Below are positions 1-8,285 of a DNA stretch of 14,492 bases, one piece after another. The translations under genes and the position numbers were made by a program. The stretch covers positions 1-14,492 of the forward strand of contig JAKUUF010000027.1 of the NCBI GenBank assembly GCA_022448705.1, written 5' to 3'. Each line of letters begins with the position of its first letter. Position 1 is the first letter of the stretch. The DNA comes from SAR324 cluster bacterium. GTDB taxonomy: Bacteria > SAR324 > NAC60-12. The notes beneath the pieces are model-generated. The model did not search any database and was not told the DNA's origin. It saw only the letters and a program-made list of their open reading frames with translations.

Positions 1-900
1 CTGCATCAATTTGTTCCTCCATTCTTTGGCGTTTCGGAATCCATTCACATAGCTACCAAGATACTTGCGAAATTCCTTTACTGCTACTATTTCTTTTTTA
101 AAGCTCCTGAACAAATAGAAGTGCTCAAGCGCAACCTCAATTCGCTGAAAATGGGTCGGCAAGGGATATTTTCTCCTGTCCTGAAAACACCATGGATTGC
201 CGATTGCGGCTCGTCCAATCATAAATCCGTCAAGATTACCCAGACGCTTAATACCGTCGTTGTAATCTCTGACATCACCATTTCCAATCAGAGGTATAGA
301 GAGGTGTTTTTTCAGCTCATATATTGGCTCCCAGTAAGCCTGCCCTTTGAAAGCTTGGTTGTATGTTCGACCATGGATTGTCAGCATTGAAGCTCCTGCA
401 GATTCAAGGGATTTGGCAAAATTAATCAAGTTTTTGTGGTCTGTCCATCCCAGGCGAGTCTTTACTGAAACTTCGAGCTTACAAGCACTTCTGATTGATT
501 CAATAATCCTGCAGGCTGTGTCTGTGTCCTTCATCAATGCGCTGCCATGCTGCGAATGTACAATTTTTTTTGAAGGACAGCCCATGTTAATATCTACCCC
601 CCAGATTCCACGGTCTTCCACCATCCTTGAAGCCTCTGCAAATTTTTCCGGAGAATTGCCAAAGAGCTGCATGAAAAATGGATGCTCACAGGGATTGTAA
701 TCCATACGGGAACGAAGAAACTCATTTTGAACCAAACCGTCAACACTTGTAAACTCACTGAAAAGAAAGACGTCCCTGTTTATTGATCTTACAATTTGCC
801 GATATGCAGAATTGGTCACTCCGTCCATTGGCGCCAGACATACAATTGGACGCTTGACTTCCGACCATCGCATGGCATGATTGGGAAAGGTTTTTTTCAT
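1..900 (-). CDS. dus: tRNA-dihydrouridine synthase (Dus family), 3' end cut by window edge
   Basis: Reading the minus strand from the ATG at 900-898 gives 300 residues with no stop before base 1, so the C-terminus lies outside the window. The fold is the FMN-binding TIM barrel of Dus enzymes, which reduce uridines in tRNA to dihydrouridine with NADPH. Visible marks are APMDGVTN (residues 23-30, FMN binding), NMGCPSKK with the catalytic Cys108, KTRLGW (Lys147), IHGRT (His176, Arg178), IGNGDV (205-210) and MIGRAAIGNPW (227-237). These are in the family's order and spacing. A second ATG at residue 10 is a possible start, and neither ATG has a clear Shine-Dalgarno. The gene is divergent from recD across a 126-bp gap. 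The family is certain; whether it is DusA, B or C type is not, although NMGCPSKK is closest to the DusB style from memory. Confidence 0.95.
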   Translation of the reverse strand, partial: MKKTFPNHAMRWSEVKRPIVCLAPMDGVTNSAYRQIVRSINRDVFLFSEFTSVDGLVQNEFLRSRMDYNPCEHPFFMQLFGNSPEKFAEASRMVEDRGIWGVDINMGCPSKKIVHSQHGSALMKDTDTACRIIESIRSACKLEVSVKTRLGWTDHKNLINFAKSLESAGASMLTIHGRTYNQAFKGQAYWEPIYELKKHLSIPLIGNGDVRDYNDGIKRLGNLDGFMIGRAAIGNPWCFQDRRKYPLPTHFQRIEVALEHFYLFRSFKKEIVAVKEFRKYLGSYVNGFRNAKEWRNKLMQ

Positions 901-1026
901 AAATGAATAATTTTTGTTCTGTTGTCTATTTTTGCAGAAATAACTGTGGTGTTGGTTTTAATGAAAATAAAATAATTATAGATATTTATTCAAATAATAA
1001 TCAAAGTTTAACTTGAAAGCGAAAAT
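901..1026. promoter_or_regulatory. AT-rich divergent intergenic region between dus and recD
   Basis: These 126 bases separate two divergently transcribed genes, so promoters for both should lie here. The sequence is strongly AT-rich, especially 958-1010. On the plus strand a weak match is TTGGTT (952-957) followed after 19 bases by TATAGA (977-982), which is not a good consensus. No convincing operator or hairpin was seen. The promoter role is inferred from gene orientation, not from a clear motif. Confidence 0.35.
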
Positions 1027-3216
1027 ATGTCTATTTCTAAAGATTTTTCAGTGGTTAAACAAAAACCGATTCTTAAGTCTGATTGGACAAGTTTCGGAGC
1101 AACTCGTTCCAAATTTATAAACGAATTTGCAGATGAGACTCTCAAAAAACATATTGCTCACCCTGCTTTACCAGAATCACTTTTGCTGTTAAAACAGCAG
1201 TTTACCGAAATCCAGATAGGCAGTGAGTATTTTTTTCAGGCAATGAATTTTTTGTGCCAGGGCAAGGAAAGCACTATAAAAGAGAATGAACTGAAAAGCA
1301 TTAGTTTTCATGTGCTTTTGTCAGGATTTCTCTTGATGCGCAGAGCAGTAAATTCAGGGAGTACCTGTATGCCCTGGACAGAACTTAGAACTCAAATATC
1401 CAAAATGCTCATCAATTCAGGGTTTTCCGAAAAGTTTTTTTCTCATGAAAATTGGAAAAAATGGCTTTTGACAATCAGCTCAAATGGTGAACAAAGCAAG
1501 CATCAAAGTACTGAACAACCAGTAATAATAGAAAATAATTCTTTGCTTTATTTCGATAAGTTTTGGAAGCGTGAAATCCAACTCATGTCACTGCTGAGCA
1601 ATCGTTTAAACATGAATCTGAACATAATTGAAAGACCTGTCATTGAAAATGTTCTGAAAAATGTACTTGAAGTTAATCCTGTTCTTTTCCGTGGTAAGCC
1701 CCTGGTATTGGCAGAAGAACAGAAAGAAGCAGTTTTACAGGCAATTACTTCACCATTATCAATAGTTACAGGAGGTCCGGGAACAGGAAAAACATCCGTT
1801 GCGCTGACTATACTGAGAGTGCACAAAATGCTTGGTTTAGCAGAACGCCCGGCACTTGTCGCTCCTACCGGCAGGGCCGCAAATCGGATGTCTGAGTCTG
1901 TGATTAATGGATTAAACTCCATCAAGGATTTAAACAAACTCAAACATGACACGGAACTGCTGAAGTTTGCTGCTGATGCTAAGACACTTCACCGCTTATT
2001 AGGCTATCATCCGAACCGACATAGTTTTAGACATCACGAATACGACCCTTTGGAACACGACTTGCTGATTATAGATGAAGGGTCAATGATTGATCAGGAA
2101 CTTATGGTTCGTTTGCTGAGGGCCTCAAACTCAAAACTGCCATACCTTTTACCTGTACAGCGAATTGTAATTCTGGGTGACTCACAGCAGCTTCCGTCGG
2201 TTGGAAACGGGGCTGTGTTAATGGAGCTTACTGAGGATTCAGGTCAGTCAGGTGCTGATTCTTATGAAAATCCTGTACCTGTGGTGAAGCTGGTAAAAAA
2301 CTATAGGCAGAAGATCAGCGATACAGCAGGAAGAAATATTCTGGGAGTTGCAGCTGTTGTAAATGAAATGGAGATTGCCCCATTTCCTGAGTTGCTGTTT
2401 GAGGCGGAGTCTACTGATAAGGAGGCTATACTGAGTCTGGAAAGTCTTGAGGACGCTGCCCTGGAAAATGTTATGTTCCTGAATCAGGAGAATAATATTA
2501 ATCAACTCAAAGATTTCGGGCAATGGTGGTATGACAAATTTCTCAAGGATGAAAAATTTCTTCAATTGGTTCAAAAGGGATATTCTTTTGAAGTTCCGGA
2601 ATCAATTGAAAATGACCTGGATTATTTATTCAATTATTTGAAGCGGTTTCGTATATTAACGGCCACACAGGTTTTTTCAACTGGAGCAAAAGCACTCAAC
2701 AAAATAATTCGGGATTTATGGCTTATGGAAAATGAAGCAAATCTATTGAATTCCGAACATTTTCCTGGTGAACCTGTAATAGTTACAGAGAATAATTATC
2801 GGCTTCGGCTTTTCAACGGTGATCAGGGAATCTTTTTAAACTGTTTAAATTCTGAGACAAAAAAATTAGAATTGAAAGCAGTATTTGAGGTTGAAGGTAA
2901 AGTCAAAACTTTTTATGGTCATCAGCTTCATCACCTGCAGCCGGCTTATGCTACAACGGTACATAAAAGTCAGGGGTCAGAATTTGATCATCTGGCGCTG
3001 ATCTTGCCTGAACTAAGCATTGATCCGATAATTGGTAAGCCTGAACCTGGTCGAATGCGGAATATTATGAGCCGGGAAATGCTTTACACCGCATTGACAC
3101 GTGCAAAAAAATCTGTATTGATTCTTGGAGAGAAAACTGTGCTTGAAACCGCTGCATTGAACAAGGAAAAACGTTATTCCGGACTTGGGTCATTAATAAG
3201 AAGTAAAATGTCATAA
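1027..3216 (+). CDS. recD: Exodeoxyribonuclease V alpha subunit, RecD helicase
   Basis: RecD is the 5'-to-3' superfamily 1B helicase subunit of RecBCD, which processes double-strand DNA ends for recombination and degrades foreign linear DNA. The 729-residue product shows the motifs in order: Walker A GGPGTGKT (249-256), Ia VAPTGRAANR (about 279), Walker B/motif II IIDEGS (Asp350, Glu351), motif III LGDSQQLP (383-390), motif V TVHKSQGSEF (around His646-Gln649), and motif VI YTALTRAK with Arg692. The N-terminal 200 residues carry a GSTCMP segment typical of RecD1 and no obvious helix-hairpin-helix pair, which argues against the RecD2 type. Motif II has Gly where Ala is usual (DEGS rather than DEAS). 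recB and recC are not in the window; they could only be adjacent if they lie beyond dus. The ATG start has only a weak purine-rich stretch upstream. It is followed 57 bases later by the ankyrin gene on the same strand. Confidence 0.95.
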   Translation: MSISKDFSVVKQKPILKSDWTSFGATRSKFINEFADETLKKHIAHPALPESLLLLKQQFTEIQIGSEYFFQAMNFLCQGKESTIKENELKSISFHVLLSGFLLMRRAVNSGSTCMPWTELRTQISKMLINSGFSEKFFSHENWKKWLLTISSNGEQSKHQSTEQPVIIENNSLLYFDKFWKREIQLMSLLSNRLNMNLNIIERPVIENVLKNVLEVNPVLFRGKPLVLAEEQKEAVLQAITSPLSIVTGGPGTGKTSVALTILRVHKMLGLAERPALVAPTGRAANRMSESVINGLNSIKDLNKLKHDTELLKFAADAKTLHRLLGYHPNRHSFRHHEYDPLEHDLLIIDEGSMIDQELMVRLLRASNSKLPYLLPVQRIVILGDSQQLPSVGNGAVLMELTEDSGQSGADSYENPVPVVKLVKNYRQKISDTAGRNILGVAAVVNEMEIAPFPELLFEAESTDKEAILSLESLEDAALENVMFLNQENNINQLKDFGQWWYDKFLKDEKFLQLVQKGYSFEVPESIENDLDYLFNYLKRFRILTATQVFSTGAKALNKIIRDLWLMENEANLLNSEHFPGEPVIVTENNYRLRLFNGDQGIFLNCLNSETKKLELKAVFEVEGKVKTFYGHQLHHLQPAYATTVHKSQGSEFDHLALILPELSIDPIIGKPEPGRMRNIMSREMLYTALTRAKKSVLILGEKTVLETAALNKEKRYSGLGSLIRSKMS

Positions 3217-3273
3217 CTAAAGTATTAATTATTCTGCTGAAAAAAAGCGAAGTTAAAAATCTAAGCTAATAAA

Positions 3274-4581
3274 ATGCGTCTACTTATTTTCCTGTACATC
3301 TTTCTTTTATCTGCGGGCACAGTCGTGTCTGCTGCGGAAGAGTTGGATTTGTTTCAGGTAGCCAGAAATGGAAACGCGTCACAGATACGTGAGGTTATAG
3401 CTTCCGGAACGGATCTGACAGTTAAAGATGCTTCGGGAAGAAACGCGCTGATGCAGTCGGTACTTTACGGAAATCAGGAAACGGCTTTGGTCCTGCTTGA
3501 AAACGGGATTGATCTGGAGACCAGGGATGAGTTGGGTTTGACTCCTTTAACATTGTCAGTGCGTTATGGTGATGCGGAAATGACCAGAATATTACTGGAG
3601 CATGGCGCAAATGTGGAAAGCAAAATGGAAGACGGTTCGACTCCTTTGATCTTTGCGGCACTGGAGGGACAGCTCTCAGCGGTGCGCCTGCTGCTTGAAT
3701 ATAAATCAGATGTAAGCGTTCGTACTGCATACGGCGAAACTGCCTTGATAGTGGCCTCTTTTGAAGGTTTTTTGGGAATAGTACGCTTGCTTCTTGACGC
3801 AGGAGCAGACATAAACGCTGTTAACGATGAAGGATTTAGCGCACTGTTGGCTGCTGCCAGTAACGGTTATCTGGAAGTTGTTAATTACCTCACAACTCGT
3901 GGTGCAAAGTCCGAAACACTTCAGCTCCAAAACAACTTAATTTCTCCGGAAAACCTGTTCGGCAGCAGTCGAGAAGAAGTAGATCTCCAGGTTGATTCTA
4001 AAGAAACTAATATATCTGAACCGTTTTATGAACTGATAAGTGCAGCAATAGAAGGACGCTTAAGTGTAGTTAATCAACTGCTGGCTAAAGGTGCACAGGT
4101 TAATAAAACTGACGATGTGGGTCGTACTGCATTAATGGAAGCAAGTTCCTTCGGACGTTATGGTGTGGTAAAACGACTTTTGGAAGCAGGAGCAGAAGTC
4201 AATGTTGCAGACAATCAAAAAATGACTGCATTGATGCTTGCCACACTGGAAGGAAGAGTTAGTGTGGCAAAACTGTTAATTGACTGGAAGGCAGATGTGA
4301 ACGCTTCGGATGCAGAAGGTATAACCTCACTGATGCTTGCCGGAAATGAAGGCAGGACAGAAATTGCCCGCATGTTGATTGAACATGGAGCAAAAGTCAA
4401 CTGGCAGAGCAAAAGCGGCAGCACTGCATTAATGGAAGCTGCCTCTGAGGGGCGTACTGATACAGTCCAGCTGCTTCTTGAAGCAGATGCGGACCCTATT
4501 CTTTCAGATTTATTAGAAAGAACTGCCCTGGTTATAGCAGAACAGCAAGGACATAATGATATAGTGGAATTATTGAAGTAA
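3274..4581 (+). CDS. Secreted ankyrin-repeat protein, twelve repeats in two blocks
   Basis: The 435-residue product starts with a typical Sec signal peptide: a hydrophobic run from residue 3 to about 19, then a likely cut near VSAAEE. It should therefore act in the periplasm or outside the cell. The rest is almost entirely ankyrin repeats of about 33 residues with the usual pattern of G-x-TAL, a helix pair, LLExGA and DVN. I count six repeats (about 24-215), a linker of roughly 34 residues without the motif (about 216-250), and six more repeats to the C-terminus. The last repeat is short and ends at the stop, so the C-terminal cap is minimal. Ankyrin arrays bind proteins; no catalytic domain is fused here, so the partner cannot be read from the sequence. 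It lies 57 bases after recD with no visible terminator, so co-transcription is possible though no functional link is evident. No clear Shine-Dalgarno precedes the ATG. Confidence 0.9.
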   Translation: MRLLIFLYIFLLSAGTVVSAAEELDLFQVARNGNASQIREVIASGTDLTVKDASGRNALMQSVLYGNQETALVLLENGIDLETRDELGLTPLTLSVRYGDAEMTRILLEHGANVESKMEDGSTPLIFAALEGQLSAVRLLLEYKSDVSVRTAYGETALIVASFEGFLGIVRLLLDAGADINAVNDEGFSALLAAASNGYLEVVNYLTTRGAKSETLQLQNNLISPENLFGSSREEVDLQVDSKETNISEPFYELISAAIEGRLSVVNQLLAKGAQVNKTDDVGRTALMEASSFGRYGVVKRLLEAGAEVNVADNQKMTALMLATLEGRVSVAKLLIDWKADVNASDAEGITSLMLAGNEGRTEIARMLIEHGAKVNWQSKSGSTALMEAASEGRTDTVQLLLEADADPILSDLLERTALVIAEQQGHNDIVELLK

Positions 4582-4665
4582 GACCATAAGTTCCCCTCTC
4601 TGGACTTCTTGTTCTGCAGGACTTGATAAAATTAATCTCAAACTGCAGCAACTCAAATCCCCCTA

Positions 4666-6390
4666 GTGAAACAATCCCAGTGGAAAAAAAATATAGAGTC
4701 AATTGAGGCTGAATTGCTGAAACGTGGTCAGGAAAAAAATGCTCCTGAAATTTTTAAGCAGTTCAGCAGGAGATTGTCTTCCATTATAAAGCAATTATTT
4801 TCCAAAACCGGCTCATTTTCTCCGGAAAATTCTTTAACTGTGGAGCAGCTGGCTTTCACGCATTCCCTTCAGTTGTATGATATTAAATCTGTAATGCGTT
4901 TGGCTGCAAACTACGATGCAAATAAGGGCCTGAAAGTTGTTCTTCCGGGAATAGAAAAAAGTTACCGCTCCCTTATGGTAATCCCTCAGCTAAAACCTTT
5001 CACAAAAAACTCAAAAGAACTCTCCGCTTTAGATGCCTATAAATCCCAGCTTGAAAAATCCCTGAGCGAAGTTCTTGACTGCTATATAGAAGACCTATAT
5101 GAAGAAGATATCCTGGCAGAAAAAATGATTGTAGTTTCTGCAGTCACAGAATCTGTCAAGAAAAAATTTTTTAGAGAACGTTTAAGCACCTTATTTTCTT
5201 CAAATTACCGAGTTTATCTGATGTTGAAAAATCGATATTTTCTGCATCGCCTCAAACGGTCGGGAAATAATTCTACCTTTAATGAATTACAAAAAAGCCG
5301 ATTGCTGGATCTTACATCTAAGCTTCATAAAACTCAGGGGAGCTCTTTAGTGGAATTAAAAGAAAACACCGATTTCCGAGTTATTGAACATTTGGTTAAA
5401 GAACAGATTTCCAAAAGTCCGGAAAAATTAAGCGTAGAATCAGAGTTAATAGAAAAGAGAATAGAAGGTAAAACTCAGAAAAAAAGTTTAACTAAATCAG
5501 AACAAACCGAGCAAACTGTGGCAACCAAACCTCTTTCAGTTTCGGAAAGCAAAGAAGCCAGGAATATTTCTTTTGAAACAGTTATCCATGAGCATTCAGA
5601 AGAATCAGTTTCTGCCTTTGAGCAACTTTGTGAAACATATTCAGAACCGCTGGAAAAATTATCTTCCAGTATCGGCCCGGTTCCGGAGTGTTCTTCGCCT
5701 TATTTCCGATCCAGAGTTGAAGAGTATCGTGATGACTTTGCAAATTATTTTCGTAAACTGCATGGAGGGGACATGCAGGTAAATGCCGCAGCCCACAATT
5801 TTACCCTGGAACTGCTGACCCAGCGGGGCAAGGAGTATCACTCGGCTGAACGTTGGGGAGTGATTCCCAAAAGCAGCCATCAAAATCAATCAATTTATTT
5901 TAGACCCACTGAAAATGGTGCTGCTGTTTTGGACCGCAAGGCAGAGTGGAATATGCTGATGCATGCCCGCATGCCATTCATTTTTAATGTACCACTGGAA
6001 AAAACCAGGGTTGTTGATATTGCAAAAGATAAGCTTTTTATTTTTCAAATTGGAACAGCTTTTTTTGACCAAAACCATCAGAACAAGCTTGATCAATACC
6101 CTGATGTATTCTACAAGCTTATGTTTGGCGGTCATCTTCTGGCCAACAAAAATGCTGTAGTTTATGCTGATGAAGAACCTTATTTCACTACAACTCTGGA
6201 ACAGATGTGGCACTGCAGAGGTCTGGTTTACCTGTTGTTAATTGCAATGTCCCAGCGCTTTGCCATAGAGATGTCGTCCACAATGCAGGATTTTATAGTA
6301 GAAGTCCTGCCAGAAACCCTCCAAGTAAACGGATTAATTACTGCCAGTGATTCTTTTCCTGAAGTTCACAATTTAGAAGAAGTAATTTAA
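4666..6390 (+). CDS. Hypothetical cytoplasmic protein, 574 residues, unknown family
   Basis: I do not recognise this protein. The start is GTG at 4666; an in-frame stop at 4633-4635 limits extension, no ATG, GTG or TTG lies between, and no Shine-Dalgarno is visible. There is no signal peptide and no clear membrane segment. Three parts can be seen. An N-terminal, probably helical, Lys/Glu-rich region runs from 1 to about 240. A low-complexity charged linker rich in Lys, Glu, Ser and Thr spans about 245-310. A C-terminal region from about 330 to 560 has more globular, aromatic-rich sequence, including FRKLHGGDMQVN, AERWGVIP and a hydrophobic YLLLIAMS stretch near 525. Coding is supported by an uninterrupted 1.7-kb frame and amphipathic composition. 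It starts 84 bases after the ankyrin gene, on the same strand. No nuclease, ATPase or methyltransferase motif was found. Long size and a disordered linker suggest a scaffold or regulatory role, but that is only inference. Confidence 0.75.
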   Translation: MKQSQWKKNIESIEAELLKRGQEKNAPEIFKQFSRRLSSIIKQLFSKTGSFSPENSLTVEQLAFTHSLQLYDIKSVMRLAANYDANKGLKVVLPGIEKSYRSLMVIPQLKPFTKNSKELSALDAYKSQLEKSLSEVLDCYIEDLYEEDILAEKMIVVSAVTESVKKKFFRERLSTLFSSNYRVYLMLKNRYFLHRLKRSGNNSTFNELQKSRLLDLTSKLHKTQGSSLVELKENTDFRVIEHLVKEQISKSPEKLSVESELIEKRIEGKTQKKSLTKSEQTEQTVATKPLSVSESKEARNISFETVIHEHSEESVSAFEQLCETYSEPLEKLSSSIGPVPECSSPYFRSRVEEYRDDFANYFRKLHGGDMQVNAAAHNFTLELLTQRGKEYHSAERWGVIPKSSHQNQSIYFRPTENGAAVLDRKAEWNMLMHARMPFIFNVPLEKTRVVDIAKDKLFIFQIGTAFFDQNHQNKLDQYPDVFYKLMFGGHLLANKNAVVYADEEPYFTTTLEQMWHCRGLVYLLLIAMSQRFAIEMSSTMQDFIVEVLPETLQVNGLITASDSFPEVHNLEEVI

Positions 6391-6439
6391 ATTTTCCCTG
6401 AATTTCGTATCCAGTAATTTCCCTCAAAACTGAACTCTT

Positions 6440-6565
6440 GTGTTCCTTAATCCGATAGGATACAACAGATTGTATGATCCGCTGATTGGGTTCTACAAGA
6501 TTGTCTGGAATATTCACAATCAGAAGAAATACTTATCACATAAATACAGAGAAGGAATAATATGA
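6440..6565 (+). CDS. Possible 41-codon ORF overlapping the ilvD start (leader peptide or gene remnant)
   Basis: An open frame from GTG at 6440 runs to a TGA at 6563-6565 that overlaps the ilvD ATG as ATGA. An in-frame TGA at 6431 closes it upstream. The 41-residue translation is rich in Tyr, Trp, Ile and Leu (it contains YNRLYDPLIGFY) and ends in two Ile codons, both ATA, directly before the stop. Two readings are possible: a short leader whose translation is coupled to ilvD, which makes isoleucine and valine, or the N-terminal remnant of a methyltransferase-like gene, many of which begin with a similar tyrosine-rich helix. No Shine-Dalgarno precedes the GTG and the frame is short, so chance is a serious alternative. 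Confidence 0.25.
   Translation: MFLNPIGYNRLYDPLIGFYKIVWNIHNQKKYLSHKYREGII
6460..6475. promoter_or_regulatory. Inverted repeat in the ilvD leader
   Basis: ATACAA (6460-6465) and TTGTAT (6470-6475) form a perfect 6-bp inverted repeat around a 4-base CAGA loop, about 90 bases before ilvD. It could be an operator half-site pair or a small RNA hairpin. There is no T-run after it, so it is not an intrinsic terminator. A function is not shown by sequence alone. Confidence 0.3.
6486..6514 (+). promoter_or_regulatory. Weak candidate sigma-70 promoter for the ilvD operon
   Basis: TTGGGT (6486-6491) and AATATT (6509-6514) are separated by 17 bases, the ideal spacing, and lie about 50 bases before the ilvD ATG. 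Each hexamer matches its consensus only partly, so this is a tentative call. It is supported by position just upstream of a new operon and by the lack of a better match in the 171-bp gap. Confidence 0.2.
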
Positions 6566-8265
6566 CTGCAAAAAAGCAAACTGGAGAATCCGGACATCGC
6601 CGTTACTCAAAGCTGGTAACTGAGACAAATGCACGTGCTGCCAGCAGGGGCATGCTTTATGGTGTTGGATTCAAAAAAGGCGATTTTCATAAATCTCAAG
6701 TTGGTATTGCCTCTACATGGGGAACAGTAACTCCATGCAATATGCACATAAATGACTTGGCAGAGCATGCAGCGAGAGGCGTACGCAAAGCACAAGGGAT
6801 GCCTTTGACTTTTGGAACAATTACTGTTTCAGACGGTATTTCGATGGGTACGGAAGGGATGAAATATTCGCTTGTTTCCCGTGAAGTGATCGCTGATTCG
6901 ATTGAAACGGTAGTTGGATGTCAAAGCTATGACGGAATAGTCACAATTGGCGGTTGTGATAAAAATATGCCCGGATGCATGATTGCCATTGCACGCTTAA
7001 ATCGCCCTGCTGTTTTTGTATACGGAGGAACAATACTTCCGGGAACTCACAAGGGCAAGGATGTTGATATTGTCTCTATTTTTGAGGCAGTGGGTAAACA
7101 GGCAGCCGGAACAATTACACAGGATGAACTTGAAGAAGTCGAATCATGCGCTATCCCTGGTGCGGGTTCATGTGGAGGAATGTACACAGCAAATACAATG
7201 GCCTCTGCCATTGAAGCTCTGGGAATGAGTCTTCCAAACAGTTCTGCACAGGAAGCAGTTTCAGAGGATAAAGTGCGTGACTGCGTTCAAGCGGGTGAAA
7301 CAGTCTTACGTTTGATAGAAAAAAATATTTGTCCACTCGACATTCTTACCAGAGAAGCATTTGAAAACTCGATTACCGTTGTGATGGCACTGGGCGGATC
7401 CACAAACGCGGTTTTGCATCTGCTTGCCATGGCCAATGCGGCAAAAGTAAACTTGGAACTGGACGATTTTTTGAGAATTGGGAACAAAGCTCCGGTTCTT
7501 GCGGATTTAAAACCAAGCGGGAAGTATTTAATGACAGATTTTGTCAAGATAGGCGGATTGCCGCCCTTGATGAAAATGCTTCTGGATGCAGGCCTGCTTC
7601 ATGGGGACTGCATGACTGTGACAGGGAAGACAGTACGTGAAAATCTGGAAAACGTTAAGCCTTATGAAGATGGTCAGGAGATAGTACAATCTCTTAAAGA
7701 TCCGATAAGAAAAACTGGTCATCTTGTGATTCTGCGCGGGAATCTTGCTGCTGACGGAGCAGTCGCAAAAATATCCGGAAAAGAAGGGGAGTTTTTTAGG
7801 GGAACTGCACGAGTTTTCAATTCCGAGGAAGAAGCCCTGAATCGGATTCTGGATGGTACTGTAGTTAAAGGAGATGTGATTGTAATCAGGTATGAAGGTC
7901 CTAAAGGAGGTCCGGGTATGCGTGAAATGCTCTCGCCAACCTCCGCCATAATGGGACGGGGCCTGGGGAATGATGTGGCCCTGATTACTGATGGAAGGTT
8001 TTCCGGAGGTTCTCATGGTTTCGTGATAGGGCACATTACTCCAGAAGCTTTTGAAGGAGGTTTGCTGGGTATAGTTGAAAATGGTGATAACATTACAATT
8101 GATATTACTAAACGCACCATAGATCTGGAAGTTCCGGAAGATGAAATTAAAAGGCGACAGGATAGCTGGATTCGCCCGCAGGCCCGTTATACCCGAGGAG
8201 TACTGGCAAAATACGCAAAATCAGTTAGTTCAGCTTCGCTGGGAGCAGTAACAGATTTGGTTTAA
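6562..8265 (+). CDS. ilvD: Dihydroxy-acid dehydratase
   Basis: IlvD dehydrates 2,3-dihydroxy-isovalerate and 2,3-dihydroxy-3-methylvalerate to the 2-oxo acid precursors of valine, leucine and isoleucine in the cytoplasm. The 567-residue product has the normal length and the three conserved cysteine sites of an Fe-S IlvD/EDD enzyme: TPCNMH (Cys59), GGCDKNMPGC (Cys132, Cys139) and GAGSCGGMYTANTM (Cys204). The C-terminal DGRFSGGSHG carries the likely catalytic Ser481. These fit the branched-chain enzyme; related sugar-acid dehydratases share the fold and are not strictly excluded. The ATG has a good Shine-Dalgarno (GAAGGA, 6-7 bases upstream), which supports this start. It heads a tight plus-strand cluster: lutB follows after 20 bases. 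A short open frame ends on its start codon (ATGA overlap), which may mean translational coupling. Confidence 0.95.
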   Translation: MTAKKQTGESGHRRYSKLVTETNARAASRGMLYGVGFKKGDFHKSQVGIASTWGTVTPCNMHINDLAEHAARGVRKAQGMPLTFGTITVSDGISMGTEGMKYSLVSREVIADSIETVVGCQSYDGIVTIGGCDKNMPGCMIAIARLNRPAVFVYGGTILPGTHKGKDVDIVSIFEAVGKQAAGTITQDELEEVESCAIPGAGSCGGMYTANTMASAIEALGMSLPNSSAQEAVSEDKVRDCVQAGETVLRLIEKNICPLDILTREAFENSITVVMALGGSTNAVLHLLAMANAAKVNLELDDFLRIGNKAPVLADLKPSGKYLMTDFVKIGGLPPLMKMLLDAGLLHGDCMTVTGKTVRENLENVKPYEDGQEIVQSLKDPIRKTGHLVILRGNLAADGAVAKISGKEGEFFRGTARVFNSEEEALNRILDGTVVKGDVIVIRYEGPKGGPGMREMLSPTSAIMGRGLGNDVALITDGRFSGGSHGFVIGHITPEAFEGGLLGIVENGDNITIDITKRTIDLEVPEDEIKRRQDSWIRPQARYTRGVLAKYAKSVSSASLGAVTDLV

Positions 8266-8285
8266 AAAACTATAAACTGAGACGC

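Noticed and set aside
121..700. Plus-strand open frames of 89 and 117 codons at the left edge
   Set aside because: They lie antisense within the clear minus-strand dihydrouridine synthase gene and show no protein-like motifs.
3274..6390. Ankyrin gene and the 574-residue gene as a toxin-immunity or defence pair
   Set aside because: One is exported and the other apparently cytoplasmic, no toxin, nuclease or membrane-pore motif is seen, and nothing else nearby suggests a defence island.
7528..8034. 168-codon minus-strand open frame inside ilvD
   Set aside because: It overlaps fully with the strongly recognised ilvD and its translation has the composition of an antisense shadow.
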